Source: Mesorhizobium shangrilense (GTDB taxonomy: Bacteria > Pseudomonadota > Alphaproteobacteria > Rhizobiales > Rhizobiaceae). Taken from it: a stretch of DNA of 64,000 nucleotides. The notes below the pieces were generated by a model. That model made no database searches, was not told where the DNA came from, and worked only from the letters and a program-made list of their open reading frames with translations. The stretch lies in assembly GCF_028826155.1 (NCBI RefSeq), contig NZ_JAQGPN010000001.1:2857501-2921500 (forward strand), in the 5' to 3' direction. A program made the position numbers and the translations under genes. Below, piece after piece: positions 17,700 through 25,599 of this stretch. Every line of letters starts with the position of its first letter. Position 1 is the stretch's first letter.

Positions 17700-18326
17700 A
17701 TGGATGTCTCACGTCAAGAAACGCGCGGACCCAAGGCCCGCACACGCCGGCTGATGCTGGCGACGGCCACGCGCCTCATGCAGGCCGGCGCCGTGCCGTC
17801 GGTGACGGAAGTGGCGGAGGCGGCGGACGTATCGCGGGCAACCGCCTACAGATATTTTCCGAGCCAGGCGGCGCTCGTGCATGCGGTGGTGGACGAGGCG
17901 CTGGGCCCAATCCTCGACTGGCAATCGGACTCCGACGACGCGCGGATAAGGACCCGGTCGCTGCTGGAAAGCTCGATCCCGCGCATCGAGGCGTTCGAAG
18001 CGACGTTCCGCGCGGCGCTGAAGCATGCGCTCGACCAGTGGGCAGTCAGCAATGCGGGGGGCGAGCTCCAGGAGCCGGCCTTCACGCGCGGGCATCGCAT
18101 CGACTTGCTGCGCGCTGCCATCGCCCCGCTCGCCGACAGGCTGCCACCGGTGGAGGCCGACAGGCTGGCGAAGGCGCTGTCGCTCTTGTTCGGGATCGAG
18201 GCGCTGGTGATCCTGAAGGACATTTGGGGCGTAGACGGCAAGGAGGCGCGGGAGGTCGTCGTGTGGGCAGCCGACATCCTCGTTTCGAACGTGGCTCGCA
18301 CCGGTATGGGAGGAACGGATGGTTGA
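17700..18326 (+). CDS. TetR/AcrR family transcriptional regulator
   Basis: A 208-aa protein with an N-terminal TetR DNA-binding domain: RTRRLMLATATRLMQAGAVPSVTEVAEAADVS with the recognition helix RATAYRYFPSQAALV. The C-terminal ligand domain is helical and unlike families I can name. The ATG at 17700 is the first that gives the normal TetR N-terminus. The gene is divergent from the Tm-1-like pair and shares its 89-base promoter region, the usual arrangement for a local regulator. It has no close coding partner downstream; the next gene is 375 bases away. Confidence 0.8.
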   Translation: MDVSRQETRGPKARTRRLMLATATRLMQAGAVPSVTEVAEAADVSRATAYRYFPSQAALVHAVVDEALGPILDWQSDSDDARIRTRSLLESSIPRIEAFEATFRAALKHALDQWAVSNAGGELQEPAFTRGHRIDLLRAAIAPLADRLPPVEADRLAKALSLLFGIEALVILKDIWGVDGKEAREVVVWAADILVSNVARTGMGGTDG

Positions 18327-18327
18327 T

Positions 18328-18340
18328 CTGGTCCGACCAA
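18328..18340. promoter_or_regulatory. Candidate GntR operator, copy 1 (ABC operon)
   Basis: CTGGTCCGACCAA, reverse complement TTGGTCGGACCAG. This is one of four intergenic copies of TTGGTNNNACCAG in the window and matches the FadR-type half-site pattern TNGTNNNACNA. It starts two bases after the TetR stop and 361 bases before the transporter start. Confidence 0.55.
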
Positions 18341-18486
18341 AAGAATCCGCAGAGCCAATGCGTCAAGCGCCGTATGGCCTTGCTGCAATCGATTACCAAG
18401 CCCCTTCAGTGACATAGGATTCGGGCAGCCATCGCAAGCGACTGCAAGGAAATCCGGTAATGCGAATGTGTGAACAAGAAAGGCCC

Positions 18487-18516
18487 TTGACCATCTGCGA
18501 CAATTGGTAATACCAG
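18487..18516 (+). promoter_or_regulatory. Promoter with overlapping GntR operator, copy 2 (ABC operon)
   Basis: A -35-like TTGACC (18487-18492) is followed by the motif TTGGTAATACCAG (18504-18516), whose arms TGGT/ACCA are perfectly inverted. The motif covers the place where a -10 element is expected, so a bound regulator would block transcription. The same layout, TTGAC followed by the motif 12-13 bases later, recurs at 33664-33694. The long leader (about 180 bases) to the first gene holds no clear frame. Confidence 0.6.
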
Positions 18517-18701
18517 ATTGAGCAGGTGGAGATCGAAAGTGGGATCGCGCAGGGAGGCGCGGTCCGCCGGTTCTTCCCAAGCCTGCGTGGAGGAACCCGA
18601 AATAAGGGAAAGCAGGAACTGCTCTCAGGCAGGCCATCTGGCGAGGCCGCAATGTGCTTCCAGGGTGGCAGGGAATGATGCGCCAAAGGGAGGAAACCAG
18701 G

Positions 18702-20012
18702 ATGCGCAGAACCATCACCGGCTTGCTTGCCGGTATATCCATGCTTGCATACGGAACGGCCGCCAACGCCCAGGAACTCACCATATTCTGGGCGGAGTGG
18801 GACCCTGCGAACTACCTGCAGGAACTGGCCAACATCTACGAATCCGAGACGGGGGTCAAAGTCACGGTCGAGACGACGCCCTGGTCGGACTTCCAGACCA
18901 AGGCCTTCACCGAATTCAACGCCAAGGGCAGCGCCTACGACATGGTGGTCGGCGATTCCCAGTGGATCGGCGCCGCATCGGAAGCCGGCCATTACGTCGA
19001 CCTGACCGACTTCTTCAACAAGCACAATCTGAAGGAGGTCATGGCGCCGGCGACGGTCAAGTACTATGCCGAGTATCCCTCCAATTCCGGAAAATACTGG
19101 TCGATCCCGGCCGAGGGCGACGCCGTGGGCTGGTCCTATCGGAAGGACTGGTTCGAGGACCCCAAGGAGATGGAGGCGTTCAAGGCCAAGTACGGCTACG
19201 ACCTCGCACCGCCGAAGGACTGGAAGCAGCTGCGCGACATCGCGGAGTTCTTCCACCGCCCGGATGAGAAGCGCTACGGCATCGCCATCTACACCGACAA
19301 CTCGTACGACGCGCTGGTGATGGGCGTCGAGAACGCGATCTTCTCGTTCGGCGGCGAGCTCGGCGACTATGCGACCTACAAGGTCGACGGCATCATCAAC
19401 TCCGACCAGAACGTAAAGGCGCTCGAAGCGTACAAGGAGCTCTACAAGTTCACGCCTCCGGGCTGGGCCAAGAGCTTCTTCATCGAGGACAACCAGGCGA
19501 TCACCGAGAACCTGGCCGCGATGAGCATGAACTACTTCGCCTTCTTCCCGGCGCTGGTGAACGAGGCCTCGAACCCGAACGCGAAGGGCACTGGCTTCTT
19601 CGCCAACCCCGCGGGGCCGAACGGCGACCAGTTCGCGGCGCTCGGCGGGCAGGGCATCTCGATCGTGTCCTATTCGCAGAACCAGGAGGAAGCCTTCAAG
19701 TTCCTGGAGTGGTTCGTGAAGGACGAAACCCAGAAGAAGTGGGCTGAACTCGGTGGCTACACCGCCAGCGCCAAGGTGCTGGAGTCGGAGGAGTTCCAGA
19801 CCGCAACGCCCTACAACAAGGCCTTCTACGAGACGATGTTCAAGGTGAAGGATTTTTGGGCGACGCCTGAATATGCGGAATTGCTGATCCAGATGAACCA
19901 GCGTCTCTATCCGTACATCACGGGCGACCAGGGCACGGCCAAGGAAGCGCTCGACGCGCTCGCCGGCGACTGGAACGCGACCTTCAAGAAGTACAACCGT
20001 CCGCAGAACTGA
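18702..20012 (+). CDS. ABC transporter substrate-binding protein (CUT1 sugar family)
   Basis: A 436-aa exported solute-binding protein. GGGAGGAAA precedes the ATG at 18702; the signal peptide MRRTITGLLAGISMLAYG..ANA ends before QELTIFWAEW. The mature part has the family features NIYESETGVKVTVETTPW, YDMVVGDSQWIG, the PAEGDAVGWSYRKDW strand and a C-terminal Trp-rich domain. It is a type I extracellular sugar-binding protein, but the sugar cannot be told. Two GntR operators lie in the 375-base upstream region. It is first in a six-gene transporter operon and is followed by two strong hairpins that may protect its mRNA. Confidence 0.87.
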   Translation: MRRTITGLLAGISMLAYGTAANAQELTIFWAEWDPANYLQELANIYESETGVKVTVETTPWSDFQTKAFTEFNAKGSAYDMVVGDSQWIGAASEAGHYVDLTDFFNKHNLKEVMAPATVKYYAEYPSNSGKYWSIPAEGDAVGWSYRKDWFEDPKEMEAFKAKYGYDLAPPKDWKQLRDIAEFFHRPDEKRYGIAIYTDNSYDALVMGVENAIFSFGGELGDYATYKVDGIINSDQNVKALEAYKELYKFTPPGWAKSFFIEDNQAITENLAAMSMNYFAFFPALVNEASNPNAKGTGFFANPAGPNGDQFAALGGQGISIVSYSQNQEEAFKFLEWFVKDETQKKWAELGGYTASAKVLESEEFQTATPYNKAFYETMFKVKDFWATPEYAELLIQMNQRLYPYITGDQGTAKEALDALAGDWNATFKKYNRPQN

Positions 20013-20027
20013 CGGACAATGCGGTCC

Positions 20028-20053
20028 GGAGGGGGCGGGCGCCCGTCCCCTCC
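20028..20053 (+). terminator. Intercistronic hairpin after the binding-protein gene
   Basis: GGAGGGG-G-CGGGC (20028-20040) pairs with GCCCG-T-CCCCTCC (20041-20053) and is followed by GTTTTC. It lies 15 bases after the stop. Such hairpins commonly cause partial termination or stabilise the 5' message, raising binding protein over membrane components. Confidence 0.55.
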
Positions 20054-20063
20054 GTTTTCATTT

Positions 20064-20089
20064 GAAGCGCGGGACCGACGTCCCGCTTC
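20064..20089 (+). other. Second intercistronic hairpin
   Basis: GAA..GCGGGAC (20064-20075) pairs with GTCCCGC..TTC (20080-20089) across a CCGA-type loop, with two bulged bases. It lies between the first hairpin and the ribosome site of the permease gene and may add to mRNA stability or attenuation. Confidence 0.4.
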
Positions 20090-20113
20090 AAAACTCTCAG
20101 GGGAGGAGAGTCT

Positions 20114-21019
20114 TTGGCCACTGCCGTCATGAGCACGCTGGACCCGAAGTCGCGCGCCGCGTCCCGCGGCATGAGCGACATCACGATCCGCAATCTCTTC
20201 ATCATTCCCACGATCCTCTTCCTGATCGTCTTCAACATCTTTCCGCTGATCTACTCGCTCGGCTATTCGTTCACCGACTTCCGCGCCAGCGGCAAGGCGG
20301 ACTGGAACTTCGTCGGCCTGCAGAACTACCGCGAGCTGCTCAACGACCCCTTCATCTGGTCGAACTTCTCGATCACGGCGAAGTACGTGATCGTCTCGGT
20401 GGTGGGCCAGGTCGTGGTCGGCTTCGGCACGGCCATGCTGCTCAACCGCGACATCCCCATGAAGGGACTGATCACGACGCTGCTGCTGCTGCCGATGATG
20501 CTCTCGATGGCGGTGGTGGGCCTGTTCTGGAAGCTGCTCTACGACCCGTCCTTCGGCATCATCAACTATGCGCTCGGGCTCGGCACATTCGAGTGGCTCT
20601 CCAACCCCGACATGGCGCTCTACGCGGTGGCGCTGACCGACATCTGGATGTGGTCGCCCTTCGTCATGCTCCTGTCGCTGGCCGGACTGTCGGCGGTGCC
20701 GAAGCATCTCTACGAGGCGGCCGCGATCGACCGGGCAGGGCCGCTCTACACCTTCTTCCGCATCACGCTGCCGCTGGTGGCGCCGATCCTGATGATCGCG
20801 ATCATCTTCAGGACCATGGAGGCGTTCAAGACGTTCGACCTCGCCTACATCCTGACAAGCCAGCCGACGACGGAGGTGATCTCGATCCGGCTGTACAAGA
20901 TGGCGTTCCAGGAATGGCAGACGGGACGCTCCTGCGCGCTCGCCTACATCGTGCTGATCATGGTGCTCGCCATCACCAACATCTACGTCAAATACCTGAA
21001 CAAGGTGAAGGAGCGCTGA
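20114..21019 (+). CDS. ABC transporter permease 1 (MalF type)
   Basis: A 301-aa inner-membrane permease with six membrane segments (first at about residues 28-48) and the EAA loop EAAAIDRAGPLYTFFRITLPLVAP that contacts the ATPase. The start is probably the TTG at 20114, seven bases after GGAGG; an in-frame ATG at 20129 is the alternative. The gene lies between the binding protein and the second permease, three bases before the latter. It is a CUT1-family component. Confidence 0.86.
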   Translation: MATAVMSTLDPKSRAASRGMSDITIRNLFIIPTILFLIVFNIFPLIYSLGYSFTDFRASGKADWNFVGLQNYRELLNDPFIWSNFSITAKYVIVSVVGQVVVGFGTAMLLNRDIPMKGLITTLLLLPMMLSMAVVGLFWKLLYDPSFGIINYALGLGTFEWLSNPDMALYAVALTDIWMWSPFVMLLSLAGLSAVPKHLYEAAAIDRAGPLYTFFRITLPLVAPILMIAIIFRTMEAFKTFDLAYILTSQPTTEVISIRLYKMAFQEWQTGRSCALAYIVLIMVLAITNIYVKYLNKVKER

Positions 21020-21022
21020 GCG

Positions 21023-21982
21023 ATGGCCGCCGTCCGCACATCGTCCGAAATCGCGCTCAACCGCATCGCGATCGCCGCCGTCATCGTGGTGACGCTGATC
21101 TTCCTGGCGCCGATCTACTGGATCACGGCAACTGCCTTCAAGCCGCGCAACCTGTCGACCACGATCCCGCCGACGATCGTCTTCACTCCGGAGATATCGC
21201 CGTTCGTCAAGCTCTTCACCAAGCGCTCGCAGCTCAGAAGCGAGCCGACGCCGGAAGAATATGCGGCCGCGCCGTGGTGGGAGCGCATGGTCTTCGACGG
21301 CGGCGAGAAGATCGTGCGCGACGGCAAGGGCAACGTGCAGCTGTCGGGCTATCCCAGCCGCTTCATGAACTCGCTGATCGTGGCGGTGACCTCGACCATC
21401 CTGGCGGTCGGCATGGGCACCTTCACCGCCTACGGCTTCTCGCGCTTCAAGGTGAAGGGGGAGGCGGACCTTCTCTTCTTCATCCTGTCGACCAGAATGC
21501 TGCCGCCGGTGGTCGTCGCGATCCCGATGTTCCTGATGTACCGGGTGGTTGGCCTCAACGACACGCACTGGGGCCTGATCATCCTCTACACAGCCTTCAA
21601 CCTGTCCTTCTCGGTCTGGCTGATGAAGGGCTTCATGGACGAGATCCCGAAGGAGTATGAGGAGGCGGCCCTCGTCGACGGCTACACGCGCATGCAGGCC
21701 TTCTTCAAGGTGGTGCTGCCGGAGGCCGCCACAGGCATCGCCGCGACCGCCGTGTTCTGCTTCATCACGGCGTGGAACGAGTACGCCTTCGCGCTGATCA
21801 TGACCAACCGGCGCGCGCAGACCGCACCGCCCTTCATCCCCAGCCAGGTCGGATCGGGCCTGCCGGACTGGACCGTGATCGCTGCCGGAACCTTCCTGTT
21901 CCTGCTTCCGGTCGCAATCTTCACCTTCCTCCTGCGCAAGCACCTGCTGCGCGGCGTGACCTTCGGAGCGATCCGCAAATGA
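21023..21982 (+). CDS. ABC transporter permease 2 (MalG type)
   Basis: A 319-aa permease with an N-terminal helix (ALNRIAIAAVIVVTLIFLAPI), a periplasmic insertion of about 75 residues (FVKLFTKRSQLRSEPTPEEY...), four to five further helices, and the EAA loop YEEAALVDGYTRMQAFFKVVLP. A large first periplasmic loop is common in transporters of the glycerol/sugar-alcohol type. It begins three bases after permease 1 and overlaps the next small gene by four bases (21979-21982). Confidence 0.86.
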   Translation: MAAVRTSSEIALNRIAIAAVIVVTLIFLAPIYWITATAFKPRNLSTTIPPTIVFTPEISPFVKLFTKRSQLRSEPTPEEYAAAPWWERMVFDGGEKIVRDGKGNVQLSGYPSRFMNSLIVAVTSTILAVGMGTFTAYGFSRFKVKGEADLLFFILSTRMLPPVVVAIPMFLMYRVVGLNDTHWGLIILYTAFNLSFSVWLMKGFMDEIPKEYEEAALVDGYTRMQAFFKVVLPEAATGIAATAVFCFITAWNEYAFALIMTNRRAQTAPPFIPSQVGSGLPDWTVIAAGTFLFLLPVAIFTFLLRKHLLRGVTFGAIRK

Positions 21983-22188
21983 TGCGCAGCGACACCCTGC
22001 AGCGGGTGGCCGAGATCGTCATGGTGCTGGGCATCGTGGCGCTCTGCCAGCCGTGGAACTTCTTCCTGCACCGATACGGGTTGACGATCATCCTGATCGG
22101 CCTGGTGACCTTCCTTCTGACCAACTGGTTCGGCTCGAAGGTGGTCACCGAGGACGACGACGTTTTGCCGGAAGAGGGCCGCCCATGA
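21979..22188 (+). CDS. Small two-helix membrane protein in ABC operon (69 aa)
   Basis: ATGATG at 21979 overlaps the permease stop by four bases, and its own stop overlaps the ATG of the first ATPase gene by four bases (22185-22188). The 69-aa product has two hydrophobic segments (about 8-28 and 33-52) and an acidic tail (VTEDDDVLPEEG). It is not a permease fragment that I recognise. The double coupling shows that it is translated with the transporter, and it may be an accessory subunit, as small membrane proteins are in glycerol-type ABC systems. Confidence 0.75.
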   Translation: MMRSDTLQRVAEIVMVLGIVALCQPWNFFLHRYGLTIILIGLVTFLLTNWFGSKVVTEDDDVLPEEGRP

Positions 22189-23294
22189 CCCAGATCGAGC
22201 TCAGGGGCGTCCAGAAGTTCTTCGGCGCGGTTCAGGTCATCCGGGACCTGAACCTGAAGATCGAGGACAACGAGTTTATCGTGCTGCTGGGCCAGTCCGG
22301 CTGCGGCAAAACCACCACGCTGCGCGCGATCGCCGGCCTGGAAACGGTCGACGAGGGGGACATCCTGATCGACGGCCAGCCGGTGCAGCACCTGAAGTGC
22401 TCGGACCGGGACATCGCCATGGTGTTCCAGTCGTTCTCGCTCTATCCGCACATGACCGTCTACGAGAACATCGCCTTCCCGCTGCGGGCGACGCGCATGA
22501 ACAAGGGCGAGGTCGACAAGGCGGTGGGGGAGATCGCAGGCGTGCTGCGCATCACCGACCTGCTGGCCAAGAAACCGTCCGCGTTGTCGGGCGGGGACAT
22601 GCAGCGGGTCGCCATTGGGCGCGCGCTCGTCAGGCGTCCGAAGGCGATGCTGATGGACGAGCCGATCGGCGCACTGGACGCCAAGCTGCGCGAGGAGATG
22701 CGCGCCGAGATCAAGCGCCTGCACCTGAAGCAGGGTTCCACCACGATCTACGTCACCCACGACCAGATCGAGGCGATGAGCCTCGCCGACCGCATCGTCA
22801 TCATGCACGAGGGCGTGCTGCAGCAGGTCGGCTCGCCGCAGGATGTCTATGCGCACCCGACCAACCTGTTCGTGGCGCAGTTCGTCGGCAGCCCGGTGAT
22901 GAACGTCGCAGACGCCACCGTGTCGGCGAACGGCAGCGGCGCCAAGGTGGCAATGGAGGGTTCGCAGGAGGGGTTCACCTTCCCGAACCAGCTGCTCGGC
23001 ATGCTCGACAGTGCCAACGGCGCCAACGGCAACCTGGCGCTGGGCATCCGCCCCGAGGGCGTGCTGGTCGCCAAGGAGGCGCTGTCCGGCTACCTGCCCG
23101 TCGAGGCCCACATCATCGAACCGCTCGGCTCCTACGACATCGTCGACCTCAAGGTGGGCTCGCAGATGCTGAGGGCGCGCACGCGCTCCGGCTTCGTTCC
23201 GCGCGCGGGCGACAAGGTCTGGGCGAGGATCGACCCCGCGCAGGCGCATTTCTTCGACAAGTTGAGCGGGAACTCGCTGGGGGTGAGGCTGTGA
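22185..23294 (+). CDS. ABC transporter ATP-binding protein 1
   Basis: A 369-aa MalK-type ATPase: Walker A GQSGCGKTT, Q loop FQSFSLYPHMTV, signature LSGGDMQRVAIGRALV, Walker B AMLMDEPIGALD and the switch His in VTHDQ. The signature has Asp where Gln is usual (LSGGQ). The C-terminal part (about 245-369) is the OB-type regulatory domain (GIRPEGVL). It is the first of two ATPases in the operon and is coupled to the small membrane protein gene by a four-base overlap. Confidence 0.9.
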   Translation: MTQIELRGVQKFFGAVQVIRDLNLKIEDNEFIVLLGQSGCGKTTTLRAIAGLETVDEGDILIDGQPVQHLKCSDRDIAMVFQSFSLYPHMTVYENIAFPLRATRMNKGEVDKAVGEIAGVLRITDLLAKKPSALSGGDMQRVAIGRALVRRPKAMLMDEPIGALDAKLREEMRAEIKRLHLKQGSTTIYVTHDQIEAMSLADRIVIMHEGVLQQVGSPQDVYAHPTNLFVAQFVGSPVMNVADATVSANGSGAKVAMEGSQEGFTFPNQLLGMLDSANGANGNLALGIRPEGVLVAKEALSGYLPVEAHIIEPLGSYDIVDLKVGSQMLRARTRSGFVPRAGDKVWARIDPAQAHFFDKLSGNSLGVRL

Positions 23295-23303
23295 GAAGTC
23301 GGT

Positions 23304-23442
23304 CGACCCCCACTCCGCTTCGCTTCGTTCGGCACCTCTCCCCCGTTCGACGGGGGAGAGGAAATGCGGACACGCTGCCGCGCTTCCTTTCCCCCGGGCA
23401 GGGGGAGAGATGTCCCGCGGAGCGGGATGGAGTTGGGGTGCT
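23304..23442. repeat. Palindromic intergenic repeat of rhizobial type
   Basis: The gap between the two ATPase genes is filled by nested inverted repeats. CCTCTCCCCC/GGGGGAGAGG (23335-23344 and 23352-23361) forms one hairpin, TTTCCCCC/GGGGGAGA (23388-23395 and 23401-23408) another, and the outer arms ACCCCCACTCC near 23306-23316 and GGAGTTGGGGT near 23429-23439 can pair. This composition is typical of multicopy intergenic palindromes in rhizobial genomes. It may affect the relative expression of the two ATPases. Confidence 0.7.
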
Positions 23443-23475
23443 TGCAACCGCGATTGAGTCCGGGAAGAGCTTCTG

Positions 23476-24561
23476 ATGGCCCATATCCAGCTCAAGAACA
23501 TCACCAAGAAGTTCGGCAGCCACACGGCGCTGCGGAACCTCAGCCTGGACATCGCGGACGGCGAGTTCTTCGTCCTGCTCGGAGAGACAGGTGCGGGCAA
23601 GACGACGACGCTCAGGCTGATCGCCGGTCTCGAGAAGCCGACCGAGGGACAGGTCTATATCGACGGCGTCGACGTCGGCGACTGGGGGGCGGCCGAGCGC
23701 GACGTCGCGCTGGTGCTGCAGCAGTACTCGCTCTATCCGCGCTACACGGTGCGGGAGAACCTCGAGTTCCCGCTGAAGTCGAAACTCCGCCGCGTGCCCG
23801 ACGACGAGATCAAGGAGCGCGTCCTGCGTGTCGCCAGGACCCTGCGGATCGAGCACCTGCTGGATCGCAAGACGGACCGCCTCTCGGGCGGCGAGATGCA
23901 GCGCGTCTCGATCGGGCGTGCGATCGTGCGCAAGCCGCGCGTCTTCCTGATGGACGAGCCGCTGTCGGCGCTGGACGCCAAGCTGCGCGAGGCGCTGCGC
24001 ACGGAACTGAAGAACATCCAGATGAACCTCGGCCAGACCTTCCTGTTCGTCACGCACGACCAGGTGGAGGCGATGTCGATGGGCGACAAGGTCGGCGTGC
24101 TGAACCACGGCAGCCTGGTGCAGACCGGCACGCCGCAGGAGATCTACACGAACCCGCGCGACACCTTCGTCGCGAGTTTCGTCGGCTCCCCGCCGATGAA
24201 CCTGATCGACGGCAGGCTGGTCGGCGGCCGGGCGATGATGGCGCCGCTCAACTTCGAACTGCCCTATGCAGGGGCGGCCCCGGGCGGAGGCAATACGGAG
24301 GGGCGCCAGCTGGTGTTCGGAATCAGGCCCGAGGACCTGCAACTGGAGCCGGGCGCTCCGGTCGAGGCCAAGGTGCACGATGTCGAGAACCACGGCGTCG
24401 AGAAGATCGTGACGCTGCGCGTCGGCGATACGATGCTGCGCGCCACCGTGCCCGCCAACACCAACGTCGCGATCGAGGAAGCCGTGCGCTTCGCCTGGAA
24501 CGACACGAAGGTGCTGCTGTTCGACAAGGCGAGCGGGATCAGCCTGCGCCACGCAAGCTGA
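23476..24561 (+). CDS. ABC transporter ATP-binding protein 2
   Basis: A 361-aa MalK-type ATPase with Walker A GETGAGKTT, Q loop LQQYSLYPRYTV, signature LSGGEMQRVSIGRAIV, Walker B VFLMDEPLSALD and switch His (VTHDQVEAMSMGD), followed by the regulatory domain (FGIRPEDLQLEPG). It differs clearly from the first ATPase, so the pair probably forms a heterodimer rather than being a recent duplication. Two distinct ATPases with two permeases and a small membrane protein recall the GlpS/GlpT arrangement of rhizobial glycerol uptake. Followed at once by an IS remnant. Confidence 0.88.
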   Translation: MAHIQLKNITKKFGSHTALRNLSLDIADGEFFVLLGETGAGKTTTLRLIAGLEKPTEGQVYIDGVDVGDWGAAERDVALVLQQYSLYPRYTVRENLEFPLKSKLRRVPDDEIKERVLRVARTLRIEHLLDRKTDRLSGGEMQRVSIGRAIVRKPRVFLMDEPLSALDAKLREALRTELKNIQMNLGQTFLFVTHDQVEAMSMGDKVGVLNHGSLVQTGTPQEIYTNPRDTFVASFVGSPPMNLIDGRLVGGRAMMAPLNFELPYAGAAPGGGNTEGRQLVFGIRPEDLQLEPGAPVEAKVHDVENHGVEKIVTLRVGDTMLRATVPANTNVAIEEAVRFAWNDTKVLLFDKASGISLRHAS

Positions 24562-24574
24562 TCGGCAGCGCTCT

Positions 24575-25130
24575 AGAGCGGTTTGCGTTTTGTCTGAATC
24601 GGGATTCCCAAGGTTGAGGAAATCAGATTCGATGTCCTGACCGTTGGAGGTCGGGACAGATGGCGAAGCCCTATTCGATGGATTTGCGGGAGCGGGCGAT
24701 GGCCCGGCTCGCGGCGGGCGAGACGAGCCACCAGGCTGCGGCAGCGCTGAAGGTGGCGTTTCGAGCGTGATCAAATGGGCGGCGCGCAAGGCGCCGTCTG
24801 GGAAGTGCGGCGCCTGGCAAGATGGGCGGCCACCGGCCGTATCTGATCAGCGGCGAGCATCGGCTGTTCGTGCTGGGGGAAGTCGAGCGCGACCCGAACG
24901 TGACGCTTCACCAACTGACGGCGGCACTGGCCGAACGCGGCCTAAAGGTCCATCCTGCGAGCGTCGGCCGCTTCCTGCACCGCGAGGGCAAGAGCTTCAA
25001 TAAAACCGTTCTGCCGGCCGAACAGCTCAGGTCGAAGCTGGCGCGCCGGCGTCCCAGTGGGTCCGCAATCAGCCCCGCATTGACCCCTCCCGCCTGGTCT
25101 TCATCGACGACGCCCGAAGCTTTGTTGCGT
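24575..25130 (+). pseudogene. Degenerate IS630-family transposase / IS remnant
   Basis: From ATG 24660 the frame reads MAKPYSMDLRERAMARL..AGETSHQAAAALKVA, the helix-turn-helix start of IS630 transposases, but stops at 24768. The homology continues in a second frame (VIKWAARKAPSG), returns to the first (GGHRPYLISGEHRLFVLG..VERDPNVTLHQLTAAL, about 24822-25035), and shifts again near 25050 to SQWVRNQPRIDPSRLVFIDD, where the first catalytic Asp of the DDE domain would lie. There the element ends; the rest of the catalytic domain is missing. A left end is suggested by TAGAGCGGTTTGCG near 24574. Three frame breaks plus a lost 3' half make it inactive. Confidence 0.82.
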
Positions 25131-25173
25131 CATCGGCAAGTGCCGATGAAAGGGGGCTGATTGACAATCAGCC
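25131..25173. repeat. Two adjacent perfect palindromes at the IS remnant edge
   Basis: CATCGGCA-AG-TGCCGATG (25131-25148) and GGCTGATTG-A-CAATCAGCC (25155-25173) are both perfect inverted repeats, eight- and nine-base arms, six bases apart. They mark the end of recognisable transposase sequence and lie about 30 bases upstream of an AT-rich promoter. They could be operator sites for the downstream dehydrogenase fragment or a relic of the insertion event. Confidence 0.6.
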
Positions 25174-25201
25174 AGCACCACAACGGCGACACAACAGCAG
25201 A

Positions 25202-25231
25202 TTGACTTTAATGATATAGATCATATATATT
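25202..25231 (+). promoter_or_regulatory. Sigma70-like promoter in an AT-rich patch
   Basis: TTGACT (25202-25207), a 17-base spacer and ATATAT/TATATT (25225-25231) fit a vegetative promoter well. The stretch 25200-25245 is strongly AT-rich against a GC-rich background, which suggests imported DNA. It lies about 30 bases before the truncated dehydrogenase gene. Confidence 0.5.
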
Positions 25232-25260
25232 TTTACTGTTAACAGTGAGAGGAGAGCCCC

Positions 25261-25599
25261 TTGGACAGCAGGATGGGCCGTGACGGCGCAGTCGTTTGGG
25301 TGACTGGCGCGCGTGGCGGTATCGGCGCAGCCATTGCCAGGGCCTTCGTGGCAGAAGGCGCCAAAGTCATCGCGACTGATCTCAGCATCGATGCGACGCC
25401 GGACTATGCCACCAGGCGGTGCGACGTGCGCTCCGCCAGCGATATTGCCGAAATCATTGCGTGGTGCGAGGCGCAGGGAGGGGTGGATGTCCTGGTCAAC
25501 AATGCTGGCATCATGCGGCGGTCCGATCCGCTGGAAATTGAGCCCGAGTTCTGGGACGACGTAATCGGCGTCAACGTCAAGGGCGACCTGCTAGACTAG
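25261..25599 (+). pseudogene. Truncated short-chain dehydrogenase (SDR) gene
   Basis: GAGAGGAGAGCCCC precedes a TTG start. The 112-residue product is the N-terminal half of a classical SDR: TGARGGIGAAIARAF (the TGxxxGxG cofactor loop), DLS after strand 2, CDVRS, and VLVNNAGIM with the NNAG motif, ending at VIGVNVKG just before the catalytic Ser-Tyr-Lys part. The stop follows immediately in unrelated sequence that belongs to the minus-strand gene. A normal SDR has about 250 residues, so the enzyme cannot be active. Family members with the ATDLSIDATPDYATRRCDVR style often act on sugars. It probably lost its 3' half in the same rearrangement that left the IS remnant. Confidence 0.8.

Noticed and set aside
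19907..21943. A 678-codon open frame antisense to the ABC permeases
   Set aside because: Its product is a low-complexity Arg/His/Asp/Glu-rich chain, as expected from the reverse of GC-rich genes; the plus-strand permeases are unmistakable.
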